Shown piece by piece: positions 35,901 through 47,386 of a DNA stretch of 64,000 bases (position 1 is the stretch's first letter; each line of letters opens with the position of its first letter). A program made the position numbers and the translations under genes. This DNA is from Ehretia macrophylla (lineage: Eukaryota > Streptophyta > Magnoliopsida > Boraginales > Ehretiaceae), in assembly GCA_037974665.1 (NCBI GenBank), contig CM075771.1, positions 34,642,425 through 34,706,424 on the forward strand, written 5' to 3'. A model generated the notes under the pieces. That model searched no databases. It was not told the DNA's origin and saw nothing but the letters and a program-made list of their open reading frames with translations.

Positions 35901-38300
35901 AACTCCTTCTCCAATACCTTCTACAACCTCTCGGCATTGAAGCCAATTACCAATAGAACTGATCCTTGGAGGCCTCTTACAATTTGAATCCTTAAGACCA
36001 ACAAAATGAGCAAAACCTCTTTAGTATTTCCAGAACCACATTACCAACTGAATGAATAGATTAATTATACGAATTGAAGTCTTACATGCAAGTTATCTGC
36101 CACACTTATTTCTAATGGCTCACCAACAGGATCAACTTCACTGCACATATAGATTTAAACAATAAGCCAAAAGAGACAAGTAGGACCGAGCTTCTTTGTC
36201 TATAAATTTGGTAAGTAGATATGAGTTATAACAAGTCATCAGACAAGTGCCTTACTGGATTCTGATGTAAAGATTAATATAAAATGCTCAAAACAGAACT
36301 AAACGGCAATATAGATGACCAACTGTGAGTATCACAAAAAAGCTAGGCCTTTGCTAAAACACTTAAATTATACCATAAACACTATAAACTGACAAAATGT
36401 CAAGTCACAGGTCACTAAGGAATCATGGGCCTTCTCTTGAGGATGTGTATAAAAAACTTTCTGAACACAATGGGACATATCCTTAAACTTCTCTAAGTCC
36501 AGATACACAATGGGACACATGTCTAGCAAGGACCAAAAACATGTTAAGAACTAGAAGCAATCATCCTATGCAAATAAAACTCTACGAAAGGGAAGGTGAA
36601 CTCTCTTTTCCCTTTATATTTTCTTTTCTCTTATTGGTGCTTTTGAAGACATGTTCACAATTAAATGATAGTCTTAATGTGCTTTTTTCTCTGATTTATG
36701 GTATTACGATGAAACAAATAAAATTCATGCAATCGTGCTTAAGTAAAACACTTTGGAATGTCAAAGATCACACTAATAATAATCCCTTTTTGTTTTTCCA
36801 TTCGAGAAATGAATAGTAAAGGACACATGATTAATATTAGGTTAGGACACAATTTACTAATGGAAGGAAGAAAGGAAGAAAGAAAGAAAGTTCTTGATAG
36901 AACATACTCAACAACGGGACCGGACCAGTCCGGTACCTCAGCTTGGAATTCACTACCCATTCGAACATTGGACGTATAAGGTTCAGTATCTTTCAACATG
37001 AGTGATATAGGGCCTGTTTCATCTTCAGATGTTAAATCTCTTTCATCTTCAGATGTTAAATCTCTTTCTCTGTCAATTTCACTGCTGATATTCGGTGAGA
37101 CACTGGTAGATTTCTCCTTCAATATTTTATGTTTCTTTTTCAGGCAAGAGTCACAAAACCACTCATCCTCTGGCATTTCCTCCACAAGTGGTTTGCAGCA
37201 AGATAAATGGAATGCATCTTCGCAATTGTCACAAACTATCATTTTTGATGTATTTTCTAGATGTTCACACGCTTTGCATGATAATGAGCGGCAGTTATCC
37301 CTACTAACACCAGCATCTTCAGCAGAACCACAAACACTGGTGGGGGGCGCTTTTTCAAGAAGCCTCGGGCTTCTAATAACTGAAATGCATACAGCTCGTT
37401 CCAACATCTCATCCTGCAATCTATCAGCAGCCAAAGCACCAGAGGAGGAGCACTCACCAAGATCTTCCACATCAGTCTTCAAGGGAGCTGAATCAAGATC
37501 CAAATTAGACTTTGACGATGAACAACTATCAATTATACAGCTGGTATCTAAAGCTCCAGCATTGTCATTTCTGAGGGTTTCTTCAGAACTAGGTCGTTCC
37601 CTAACAGGACATCCAGTAAAAGATTCTGATTTAGAATCAATGGCCCTGGTACTGCACTGAACACGAAGCACATCAATAGATTTTCTTTTACCCACAACAT
37701 CAGAGATTTTATGCTCCTTGGTAGCCACTGAATGGGCGTCAGAACTGATGACAGAGTGGAAACCATCACTAATCTTGGTGTTAGTAGATGTTTGGGCTGG
37801 GCACATAGAAGCAGAGTTTCCTCGAGGCTTCCTTCTGTGGTATACAAAAGTAGGGGCATTAGATGTTTTGGCTGGGCACATAGCAGCAGAGTTTCTTCGA
37901 GGCTTCCTTCGGTGGTATACAAAAGCAGGGGTAGAATTTCCAGACACAGCACTATAAGTTGACACTTGGGAATAACTTCTGGGAAAATTTGAGGAGCATG
38001 GATCATCGTTGTTCATTTCACCCTCTCCAACAGTTCTTTTGCATTCACTCCAAGGTTGGTCAGTGTGTGAAAACTTCTCCCAAGTTTCAGCACCTGGCCT
38101 CCAGTCACATGCAAATTCCTTTTTCCCAATGTCAGATGCAAAATTAAGATCCGCTTCTAAGGAACCAGGAATAGAAATCTGTATCAGCATTGGACTTAAC
38201 ATCTACAACTATTTAAACATTTTTATTTCTTGTATCTTGAGATGGCACCAAATAGACATCATTCTGACTTTCTTAGACTTAAAAATCCAGAAGGTGGCAT
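32942..38300 (-). CDS. PHD-finger nuclear protein with an apparent frameshift
   Basis: Exons 38300-38279, 38156-36908, 36140-36086, 35991-35872, 34951-34861, 34004-33957 and 33007-32942. A C4HC3 PHD finger lies at about residues 298-347 (CKAC, CDNC, HLSC, CDSC); such fingers read histone H3 tails. It is preceded by a Ser-rich region with two internal duplications. C-terminal exons encode APLFEVQTDNWECFRCILWD, HADCAVLQ, then LRPRLAAKRRKLDRTKP, a basic end that may be a nuclear signal. All junctions fit except the fourth exon. Its start reads in phase (KRPPRISSIGNWL), but a single extra base near 35938-35943 leads to a stop at 35899. All later exons need the shifted phase. Without that base the protein would be about 549 residues; with it about 472. 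The start exon (MPPSGFL) is my best choice; a start within the large exon (38202) is the alternative. Confidence 0.8.
37021..37068 (-). repeat. Perfect 24-bp tandem duplication in PHD-gene coding exon
   Basis: The 24-bp unit ending GATGTTAAATCTCTTTC occurs twice in a row. It encodes the octapeptide ERDLTSED twice, directly before DETGPIS. The reading frame is kept, suggesting a recent slippage in an acidic linker after the PHD finger. Confidence 0.85.
37799..37948 (-). repeat. 75-bp coding tandem duplication (FVYHRRKPR repeat)
   Basis: Two 75-bp units encode TPAFVYHRRKPRRNSAAMCP and APTFVYHRRKPRGNSASMCP, 25 residues per unit. The basic YHRRKPR core is conserved between copies while the edges have drifted. 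The CTGGGCACAT landmark recurs exactly 75 bp apart (37797 and 37872). Confidence 0.85.
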
Positions 38301-39072
38301 GTGAACTGGCCTCAGAAGCTTCCAAGTCCAGTTGCAAGTGATGGTACCTGATCAAAGAGTTTCAAACAGATAATTATATGATGACATAAAGACTGAGAGA
38401 ATATTTAAAATAAAAAATCTGTTTCTAAGCATAAAACACGTTCCCTAATTTGGACCCATGGGATCTCTTAAGATGACTCTAGCTAAGCTCTATGAGTCCT
38501 CCTTTATGCATTTAGGGTAGCAAATATCCACCTTTGTATGAATAGACAGGTATCCATGATGTAACTTTTATACGTGAAATCATACATTCTGCACAGTGCT
38601 CCACTAAATCAATACCATGAACGCTTAAACACTCTTTAGAAAAGATGTAGATATATGCAATATGTCCACCTTGCATATAGTCAAGCACTTGTATGAACAC
38701 CGTCTCATATCTCCTTGTATTGTGAAAATGGACTTAAATTTCCTTTTGTTGAACTCTGAAGAAAAAGGTCAATCTCATGGTATTCCACCTCTAACCCCCT
38801 ACATGTATCCTTCTATTATTTAAGAAAAATGCAAGGCTAGAATGCATTTTGGACGGGTTGTCAAATACTAATTCAAAAGCGGGATGGTTCCAGAGGATCC
38901 AAGGCAAACAAGATACCAGTAACAGAGCTCATTAACTGAACAAGAGACATGAAAAGTAATGAATTCTAATAGATAGTATATCGAGCAGTGAGACTAGGAA
39001 AACATACACTTACTATTATAAACATGGCTCTAACCACATTACAGAAATTCGCGACTAAGATGCATTAAACAT

Positions 39073-39235
39073 GGCTCGAACAACATTATGACTCATGGAG
39101 TAGGATTACTCCGCATGCTACTACTACTTAGAGATAAACTTCCAATAACCAACTGGCTCGAACCACATTATGACTCATGGAGTAGAATTAATCCACATCC
39201 TACAACTACTTAGAGATAAACTTCCAAGAACCAAC
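39073..39235. repeat. Two-copy tandem duplication, about 82 bp
   Basis: GGCTCGAAC-ACATTATGACTCATGGAGTAG ... CTACTTAGAGATAAACTTCC occurs twice, starting at about 39073 and 39155, with a handful of differences. It lies in the presumed leader intron of the PHD gene. Confidence 0.8.
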
Positions 39236-40012
39236 TTGTTGACCTTCTCCCTTGCCCCTTGCTTGTTTTCTGGTCAACAATTCAAAGCAACCGATAATTC
39301 TCAATAAACCTAACTCTGTTATGAAAACCCATTCAATATCATAATTGTTGAATTTTATATTCCACTTTACACGCAAGATTTAAATAGGATTATTTCCTTA
39401 ATTCAATACAAAGAGGTCCACCTATCTAACCCATAAATGCAGGCACCAAACAATCAATTGAGCTGCACCAACTTTTGATGTATTTTCACCTAAAGATTTT
39501 CTCAAGCCAATAACACCATACCGTTGACAGCATTACATGTGAAACTTGTTAACAGCCTATCTGATTCCTTGCCAATTTCAATACTTTACTGAAAACTAGT
39601 CTGGGAAGCACCTAAGTTGCCTCCATGAATCTTTTGGAAAGAAGACATGAAGTTTCTCAAGAAATTCAATGCAACTGTTGGTTGCTAATAAGCATTGAGT
39701 TCCTTCACAAAAAAAGAGGAGAGGAACGGGCATCAAGGACCAGTCTCTCTCTGAAATGTGGGTATCTTTATGTACTTGATAGATAATCCATAAAGCTTGC
39801 ACATCTCTCTCTCTCCTCATATGTGACCTTTCTGCATAAGCCTGTGCTTCTTTGATTTAAATCCCAAGACCAAAACCATCTTCCTCTAAATCTTGTAAAT
39901 TGTTGATCAATTTCTTAGGGCACCCATAAAACCTAGCATCTCTAGATTCAACTAAACATATATAAGAATATCACCCCACATACACACGGTGATTTTACTT
40001 ATTCACCCAAAA

Positions 40013-40075
40013 ATGGGTCCAACCTTTCCCCTGACCATGCGCATAGCAGGAGCATCATGGAACGGGCTGCTCTCC
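40013..40075 (+). mobile_element. Au-type SINE 3' remnant
   Basis: AATGGGTCCAACCTTTCCCC, CTGACCATGCGCATAGCAGG and AGCATCATGGAACGGGCTGC follow the order of the Au SINE 3' half (GGTCC, pyrimidine run, TGCGCATAGC-GGAG, GGGCTGC). The pol III boxes are absent, so it is 5' truncated. Confidence 0.6.
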
Positions 40076-40706
40076 ATGTTTTCAGCTACCCATCCTCGAC
40101 AAACTAATTTGTTCTTTTTCTTTAATTCTCTATATCACCCATTACAATCCAAGCACTTCTCTGTGTACACAAACACATATACAGTTACATGGGCACGTAA
40201 ATCAATCTCGGGTAATTCTTCTTTCTTGCCCTATTCTATTCTACACCACCCACCAGAACCCGCGCGTCTCTCCATATAAATCCACAAATAACTTCACCAA
40301 TTATATATCTTGAACAGTTAACATTGTTTGGATACAAAAAGATTTGAGTTTTCGGTCAGATTCACATGCCTAAATTCCCAATAAATTTACTTTTACACAA
40401 ACAAATATCAAAATATTTGCATAATGCTTAATGTTCCTAACAAACACATACAAGCATGTTCTTCTGCAAAGATGCTACAAACACACACACATATTAACGG
40501 AAGTTATGGAAATTTTACCAAGAAAAGCATACCCCAGAATTAATTATATAGACTTCAAGTTGACAGAACAATTAAAGCAATTATAATCTGCATTTTTTTA
40601 ATAAAATAAAGAAGGAAAAGGCAAAGTTTGATGGTTTATACCTTTGATTTTGCAAAGGGGGTTGTTTTCCCAGTTGGGTCTCCGCCTCTGGGCTTTTGGG
40701 TTTCTC

Positions 40707-40709
<3 letters not shown>

Positions 40710-40743
<34 letters not shown>

Positions 40744-40787
40744 AGAGAAAAAGAGAGAGAGAGAGAGAGAGAGAGTGTGTGTGTGTT
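40710..40787. repeat. Compound (GA)n-(GT)n microsatellite
   Basis: Two long GA runs separated by a short break, followed by a GT run. On the minus strand this gives a CT-rich leader immediately upstream of the PHD gene's first inferred exon. Confidence 0.9.
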
Positions 40788-42282
40788 TCTATAAATATGT
40801 ATGTATCATCAAAATGTTATAGTTGAGAAAGAATATGGCAACAGGCTAGTACATATGTTATTCTTTGAATTTTAAAATAAACACTATTTTGATTGGAGAA
40901 AAATTGGAAGATTAATAGATCATTAAAAAGATTATATGGTTCCAATATACGTTAAAGGAATTAATCGATGAATTTTTGTTTAACTTATTTTTCTTAATCC
41001 TTAAATGACGATGTTGTTTTTTTAATATTTTGTATATGTTATTATAATATTATATTGTATTTTTTAAGAAAAATTTAAGTTTATTTTACTATGAACTACA
41101 AAAATGGAGTTCAATTCGATAAGGATCAAGCGTTATGAGTATTTTGAATTGAATTGGTTCTTAACGGTCATTTTAACGACTATTAGTATTCATAGAATTG
41201 ACAGAATAGCGTTAGAGAAGTAAGTTATTCATATGTTATGGTAAAACCGTCACGATATGTCTATGTTATTGTTATTTTGCTAAAAACCAACATATAATTG
41301 TTAGGGATGTTTTAGAAAGACTGTGATAATTTCCAAGATTGGTTATGAATATACCTTCTTTGCCTATGCTTCTTATTACTTGACCAATTGGAACCTCTAA
41401 GATCTGCCAAATTATCAAGTTTCTTTGGGATAATTTGAAGTTCTAGTTAGTTCGTCCTGATTTAAGTACATGCCATTACTAGTTGTATCAAGATTGAACT
41501 TTTCTTGATGATTTTTTTTTCCATAAGTTTAATTATGTTTGTGGTATTTATTAAAAGTTTATTTATATCCAGTTTGTATCATACGTATAAAATTTAAATT
41601 TGAGAAAATCTCACATGAATATTCTACTATATCGGGTATTGAAGAATCGGTACAATATACTAGATATCAATCTACAATCAACTCATGTGCTGCTCAACTT
41701 GATGACATGAGTAATAAGTTTTAGGTCATGAACTATGATGATCTGTTTAAGTAACAAAAAGTTACAAGCTGAAGCATTTCCATACGAGAGATAGAACTAA
41801 CATTAAATGACCAAACTCGGCTAAAATTTTAAGCTGTTAGATACAAGGCACTTGCACGCGCAAGTGAGGTTTGATTTCTGTAACATGTATAAATCAGTAC
41901 TGCAACAATTGATAATTTGTTTCAAGCACATCAGCTGTTTTTCCTTCTAAATGGAAAGAAAAAACCAGCATATTTGGCTTCTTGACAAGTTGAAAGTCTT
42001 GAAACACCTCATCCACAAGACAATGTCAAGTAGGGATACATAGTTTTGCATATCACTGGATACTTAAATCTGAAATCTGGTGAATTATTGCAGTTCCTCT
42101 ATCTAATCTGCAATTGTAACACTTCCAGCTTCTGCAATACGTTTTTGAATTTCCTGCAAGTGCAACTTCTGGCTTGGACAACACGACATCATCATCGTGA
42201 TGTTCCTGAGACAATTAACCATTTAATGAGAGAGAGAGAGAAAGAGAGATGTAGGAAGCAAGGAGCAGGGATTGGAAGTATA
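40788..42282. other. Gap with a possible last exon of a minus-strand gene
   Basis: Mostly AT-rich intergenic sequence. On the minus strand, after GTCTCAG near 42200, an open frame encodes KLHLQEIQKRIAEAGSVTIA then D and stop. It could be the last exon of the small gene at 43967-45035, but the linking exon was not found. Confidence 0.3.
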
Positions 42283-43030
42283 TGTTTTTTTTTTTTTTTT
42301 TTTGGCTAAGTTAGCAAGGAATTCATTGATACTCAAAAACTATATACAAATCCAAGTAAAAGGCAGGGCCAATGGAGAATCATCTAATATTATTCTCATC
42401 TACTCTCCAAGAAATGCAAATAGCCCTGTTCAAAAGAGTTTTCCTAGCCTTTCTAAACGTACAATTTGTTTCTAACATCAAAGCTAATATTGTCCATCAA
42501 TTGTGCTTCGGATGAGAATGCATTGCCATGTATTCTAAGGTTTCTTTCCTTCCATATATGATAGAGGAAGGTGTCAACAAAAAGTTTGACAGCAGTCATG
42601 TGAAAGGAATTGTGATCCTTCTGTTGAACCAGCCAGCAGTCCGAATCACTCCAGCAGTTAATTCGCATAGAGCCTTTTGACATTTTCCAGCCTCACTTCC
42701 AGATTCACCTTGAGAATGAGCAGTTGAAGAACAAATGTTCTTTGTCTTCAATACACATATGGCAGAATGAGCATCAGGGATTGAAGTTAATTCCCATGAT
42801 AACAGTCTTGCTTTGGTAGGTAGTCTGTCAAGCCACACAAGCCAAGAAATGAAGGCATGTCTTGGAATATGTAGTTTGAACCAGATGGTGTCGTGCCAAT
42901 TAACCAAAGGGTGGTGTGAACGAATGCAGTCCCATGCATCTCTCATATTGAATGAGCCATCAAGGGAGTTGTTCCAAGTAATTTGATCCTGGCTATTGGG
43001 ATTAGGGAGTAGTTCCAAGTAAGTGACGAA
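42283..43030 (-). pseudogene. LINE 3' fragment with zf-RVT region and poly(A) tail
   Basis: The minus strand encodes ITWNNSLDGSFNMRDAWDCI, VNWHDTIWFKLHIPRHAFIS and WLVWLDRLPTKARLLSW. This is the reverse-transcriptase zinc-binding (zf-RVT) pattern at the C-terminal side of plant L1-type ORF2. After a frameshift, VDTFLYHIWKERNLRIHGNA follows, as usual in these elements. The copy ends in CTTGCTAACTTAGCC plus a run of 19 A (a T run on the plus strand at 42284-42302). It is truncated at its 5' end and frameshifted, so it is inactive. Confidence 0.8.
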
Positions 43031-43052
43031 GCCTGAAGAGTCTGTAAGATTT

Positions 43053-43490
43053 GTGTCTTTTTCTTTTTTGGTCAGAAAAACATGAGAATTGCCATTGAAA
43101 CAAACAGAGGTTCAGGATGTCTGCTAAGCTAAAAGGTACATTAGTTAACCAATCTAGAAGAAGAGCATGGACCCTCATCTGCTTGGAGACCTAATCTGCA
43201 GCTCGATTAGCCTCCCTTTTAACAAATTTGAACTGTACGTAATCAAACTGGTTGGCTGCTTGGTGTATTTCCTCTATAATGAGCTGAATCTTCCAGTCTG
43301 TGGTGCTCCTTTCCTTCAGCACTGCACAGACCCTCATCTATATTGTGTCTCAGTTGTTAGATTTCTTCCTGATGCAATGACCTTTTGTCCTCAACAATCA
43401 CACAACTAGTCACACAAGTAGAAACTGAATGAGGAAAGATGTGAGAATACATTGATCCATCAGTTTTAAGCGCAATTTGCTCCTGACTAC
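43053..43490 (-). pseudogene. Second LINE 3' fragment, RNase H domain
   Basis: The minus strand encodes QIALKTDGSM and, further on, IIEEIHQAANQFDYVQFKFV followed by KREANRAAD with a stop where the catalytic tail continues, then MRVHALLLDWLTN. The KREANRAAD block is the conserved end of the RNase H domain in plant LINEs. An A-rich tail (AAAAAAGAAAAAG) lies at 43053-43068. Frame changes and a stop show it is dead. It abuts the zf-RVT fragment but has its own tail, so it is a separate copy. Confidence 0.65.
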
Positions 43491-43966
43491 TACGTCAAGT
43501 TTAACAATTTAGTAAAGGTAGTCATAACATAGTTTCTGCACTGGATTAGTTGATTCTTGAGTTCAAAATGAAACGAGTAAAATTCAAATCAAATCCTAAG
43601 GTAAAGGATGATCGGTGGTTAACATCTAGATTTGTAAGCGATTTTGTTAAGAATGACAGCATTGATTATTTCGAGTAGCACTGGTTCTAAAGCTTCTTTG
43701 CATCAGAAAGCATGGAAGTGAAAGCCGAGCTTTGTACATGGATGAATTAAGTTAATTAACAACAGATAGCTCAAAATGTGATTCGTATAGCATTCACCAA
43801 TAATGCATGACGATGTCCTCAGGATGCATATGAAAACAAGTATGCTACTACAATTAACTAGACCTTATCTACATGTCCTATGAAGATGCATAAAAAGGAA
43901 AAAAGCTACCACCAAGCATAACATTGCATTGCTTGAACATATTATAAGATGAAGCAAGAAGCTTAC

Positions 43967-45035
43967 CCAACGGGGCACTCGAAAGCTGTCCAAACCAGTC
44001 TTTGCCTGGAAGAGGAAAAGCAGCTAGCATTACAAGATACGCTGAATGCCTACAAGAAAGAAAATGCACGCATCAGAGCAAGCAGAGATGGAGACAATAG
44101 AGTCAAAGATAACATATAGCTCTCCCGTAGGATTGCCCTTACTAGTACATAATAATGCTTCAGAGGTTACCAAGGTTGCCTATGAGACACATAAAGTAGA
44201 ACAAATGGGTAGTGCCATGTTTTTGAAGCAATCTACCTCAAATGTGGCAAGTACAAAATTCCACAGTTCGACAATTCTCACATCCCGGATTCAGATCCTC
44301 AAGCTTGCAAATGGACTAGTATCACAAGTCTAAGAATAACTATCCCGAACCTCAAATCTACTCGCCAAATAATTAATCCAAACTAACCTATAGACCATTC
44401 TCGTACTACATTACAGCAGTAAACCAAAGTAACAAGGTGCGTTAGAGTCCTTAGATGCCAAACATGTGCTTATTGGATTAAGGCAATTCTCCATCAATGT
44501 GCACCTAATACTTATGCATAATTTCTAGACCTCTTTTAGGGGCTTTTCTAGGCTTGATTGCTGTTAAACTGTATTTTAAGCTGTCTCAATTATCATGCCT
44601 GTTATTTTAATATACTTTATTTTACATAAAAGTGATACTGCTTAACAGAAACACCATAAAATTTATACCATCAGTGCAAACTCAATGTAGGGAAAGCTTA
44701 TCATTACATTGTCGTATAAAGCATATATAGCTGTCAAAACCCGAATCACAGAACTACAAATCCACAAGTGAGATTAGTTTCGTAAGCTTTAAATTTTGTC
44801 TTGGACCTCCAATCCAATGCTCAAAATAGTCAACTCGAGTATTACTTAGATTTACAATACTAACTTATAAACTACTTATTATTTTATATCTCAATGCGGG
44901 ACATCACAATAACACGAATAGTATGTAAGAAATACCATAAAACAAAATACTAAAAGTTTATGGAAAAACCTGTTCGAAAGCAAACTTCATGAATGCAATA
45001 GTATCTGACAATTGCTTATCTTTGATAGACGCCAT
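43967..45035 (-). CDS. Two possible exons of an unidentified small gene
   Basis: An ATG at 45035 opens a 22-codon exon (MASIKDKQLSDTIAFMKFAF-EQ) ending at a clean CAG|GT donor at 44970. A 13-codon exon at 44005-43967 (AKTGLDSFRVPRW) has a TTCCAG acceptor and a G|GTAAGC donor. Both are in phase 0, and the joined peptide looks amphipathic and protein-like. I do not recognise the family. The remaining exons were not found; LINE fragments occupy the space downstream, and the stretch before 42150 could be the last exon. The gene may be real with a missed exon, or disrupted. Confidence 0.3.
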
Positions 45036-45099
45036 TTGAAGAAGAGCTAGAATCAACAACGAAAGTTTCATGCATCGCATAAATATCCATAAACAAATC

Positions 45100-47386
45100 A
45101 TTTATCTCCAAAAAATAAAATATATATCAGTTAAGACTCTTGTCATCTTATTATATCACAATCTCTCAGACATATTTTCTCAAACATACTCTTAGTACTC
45201 ACTTGTTTAGAACGTGATCTCATTTCAAGTTAAAAGAGGCAAGGGCAGATAGATATGGATGTCGGTCGGGGCAGTAGCCCCCACTAATCCTGAATTTCTT
45301 TTAAATATAACATATTTTTAAAAAATTTCTGTTTAGAATATATATTAATTACTCCCCATATTAAAAAAATTAAAAATTACATATAAGTGTTGATTATATA
45401 CTATAGTCTCACTAAAAAAATATCCTGCATCCCCTCTAATAAGAGGCTCGATTTTTCGGGATGCGAGAATGTGTGTGTTCGTGTGTAGACATACTTGTGC
45501 GATTGTGTGTGTGTGTGTGTTTTTGCACATAGTGATACAAAGGTGATGGTTTTGACCCAAAAAAAAAAAAAGATACAAAGGTGATGGCGCGAAGGAAATT
45601 TAAAATGTTGACCTGGTTTTTATATAGACTGTGATGCTGACCTGGGCTTTAACTGGATTATTTTCCGGCACAATATTCGGCCCAAACGTTAATTGGAAAA
45701 TTTTAAAAAGAACAAATAAATGGATGAAAAAAGAAAAAGATATTTTTTACTAATAGTCAATTTTATACGTTGTGTTCTTTATATCTTATAATTTAGTGTC
45801 AATTTTCCAAGATTGTAAATCTATCCAAACAGTCTAATGAAATGAAATTAAGTGGTTGATTGCTTTGTTAACAAGATAGACTAGAAGGGTTGGTTTAATT
45901 TTATGATGGGAAATACTTGACCATGGTTTGAATTCCTGATATATGATTTCGTGATCAATCTTTTACTATCATAGCAATATAATGTACAAGTCATTATCTA
46001 ATGAATATAGACTTTCAAACTGTTTGAAACAAATGAATTTTATAGAATTTTGTAGAATTTATTTGCAAATTTAATTTTTGGTATTTGGAATCACCATTTA
46101 AAAAAATTAGCAAAACTTGAATTTCTTTATACTTTGTTCAAATCCTTGCTTAAAAGGTGGAATTTGAAAATCCATATTTTTCAAATATGTTGCTCATCTT
46201 CTGAGGACAAAATTACCCCTAGGTTTAAGAGATGAACTTTGGCTAAAGTACAAAAATTTAAAAAAATAAAAAATAAATCATTGCCTCTCTACTCCTTTCT
46301 CACCCTTTCTCTTAAGATTATTATTTTATATTAAACATATGGTTGAATTTAAGGTTATTTTGTCACGTGAAATGTATGTTTATTTTATAATCTTGAACTG
46401 ATGGTTGAAGTTATGAATATTTTGTATTGTTTAACTTTATTGAATTTTTTTTTTTTTTTGGTTATTTTTTTGCTTTTTTGGACAATTTTATGATAATAAC
46501 AATAATCAATAATGGGATGAAATGATAACCTATGACAAGTCCAATTTCAAAATAGTAAAAAAGGGCATTTAAGTAAAATAGAAATATTAATTTTAATTTC
46601 ACATGTATTTCAAACACAATTTGTTTTTACAAATAACAAAATTGACTTAATAAAGTTTTATAATTCCAAACAAGGGAATTCATTTGTAAATACAAATTCT
46701 TTCAAAATTCACTTATAAATCAAAATAATTCCATACCTCAAATGCTTCCTTTGAGAATTCACTTTTTAAGTATATATTTTGAAATAATCACAAAAGGCTA
46801 ATGATTAATATATAAGCACGGTTCACTATATTTTCTTTATATAATATACTAAGGTTACAGAGTCCGTGCCCGCACGGTGTCAAAAAATCTTTGTTTTCAA
46901 TTTCTAAAACGCTTCATTAAAAAATAGCCCTTTATTTAAAATAATCCTTATCGACTTATCTCATCAATTTGTGGACTAAATACATATGTTAAATCATGCA
47001 TAAGATTGACAAAATAGATGTCATAAAAAAATACTTTACATCTCTCTTTCATCATTTTTTAAAAATTATATTATATAAAGAAGGGTAAAAAAATAAAAGA
47101 GTAATATATAACGTTGTTCGATATTAAAATATAAGAGGGTTGTTGTGAGAAAAAGCGAAAAAGTTAAAAGGCAAAAGAGAAAAAGAACTACTTTCTATAC
47201 TAACGAAAAAAGGAGGCAAAAAGATGTTCTATACTATTCTTCTCCTTGATGTTCATCACTCACAATCATATTTTCTATTTTAAAATCTAGTGTAACAAAG
47301 TTCAAAACACAAAGCAAAAGGAAACTAATGAAATGTAAAACTACAAAATCGGATGCAAAAGAGGCAAATGAAAGTTTATGTCTTCC
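45100..47386. other. Intergenic region with an inverted-repeat element
   Basis: AT-rich sequence with a GT microsatellite (about 45494-45521) and an imperfect foldback at about 46030-46740. No coding exon was recognised. The right edge is the 3' UTR of the CIA2-like gene. Confidence 0.55.
46030..46740. repeat. Imperfect inverted-repeat element
   Basis: ATGAATTTTATAGAATTTTG then TAGAATTTATTTGCAAA on the left pairs with AATTCATTTGTAAATACAAA then TTCTTTCAAAATTCACTTAT on the right. A TTTGGAAT/ATTCCAxA pair also lies inside each arm. No target duplication was defined; probably a degraded MITE. Confidence 0.4.

Larger units (their letters stand above)
38348..40800 (-). other. 5' UTR and leader introns of the PHD gene
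   Basis: A candidate acceptor at 38348 (GATCAG|GTACC) opens the exon that carries the proposed start codon. A candidate upstream non-coding exon ends at 40642 (CAAAG|GTATAAACC), preceded by a GA/CT microsatellite. Between them are only AT-rich intron sequence, a tandem duplication and a SINE remnant. Exon edges here are inferred from splice consensus only. Confidence 0.4.

Noticed and set aside
36998..37660. 220-codon plus-strand open frame
   Set aside because: It lies antisense to the large PHD-gene exon, which has a recognisable C4HC3 finger. The plus-strand translation shows no domain.
40628..40822. Arg/Glu-repeat frame
   Set aside because: It is the translation of a GA/GT microsatellite.
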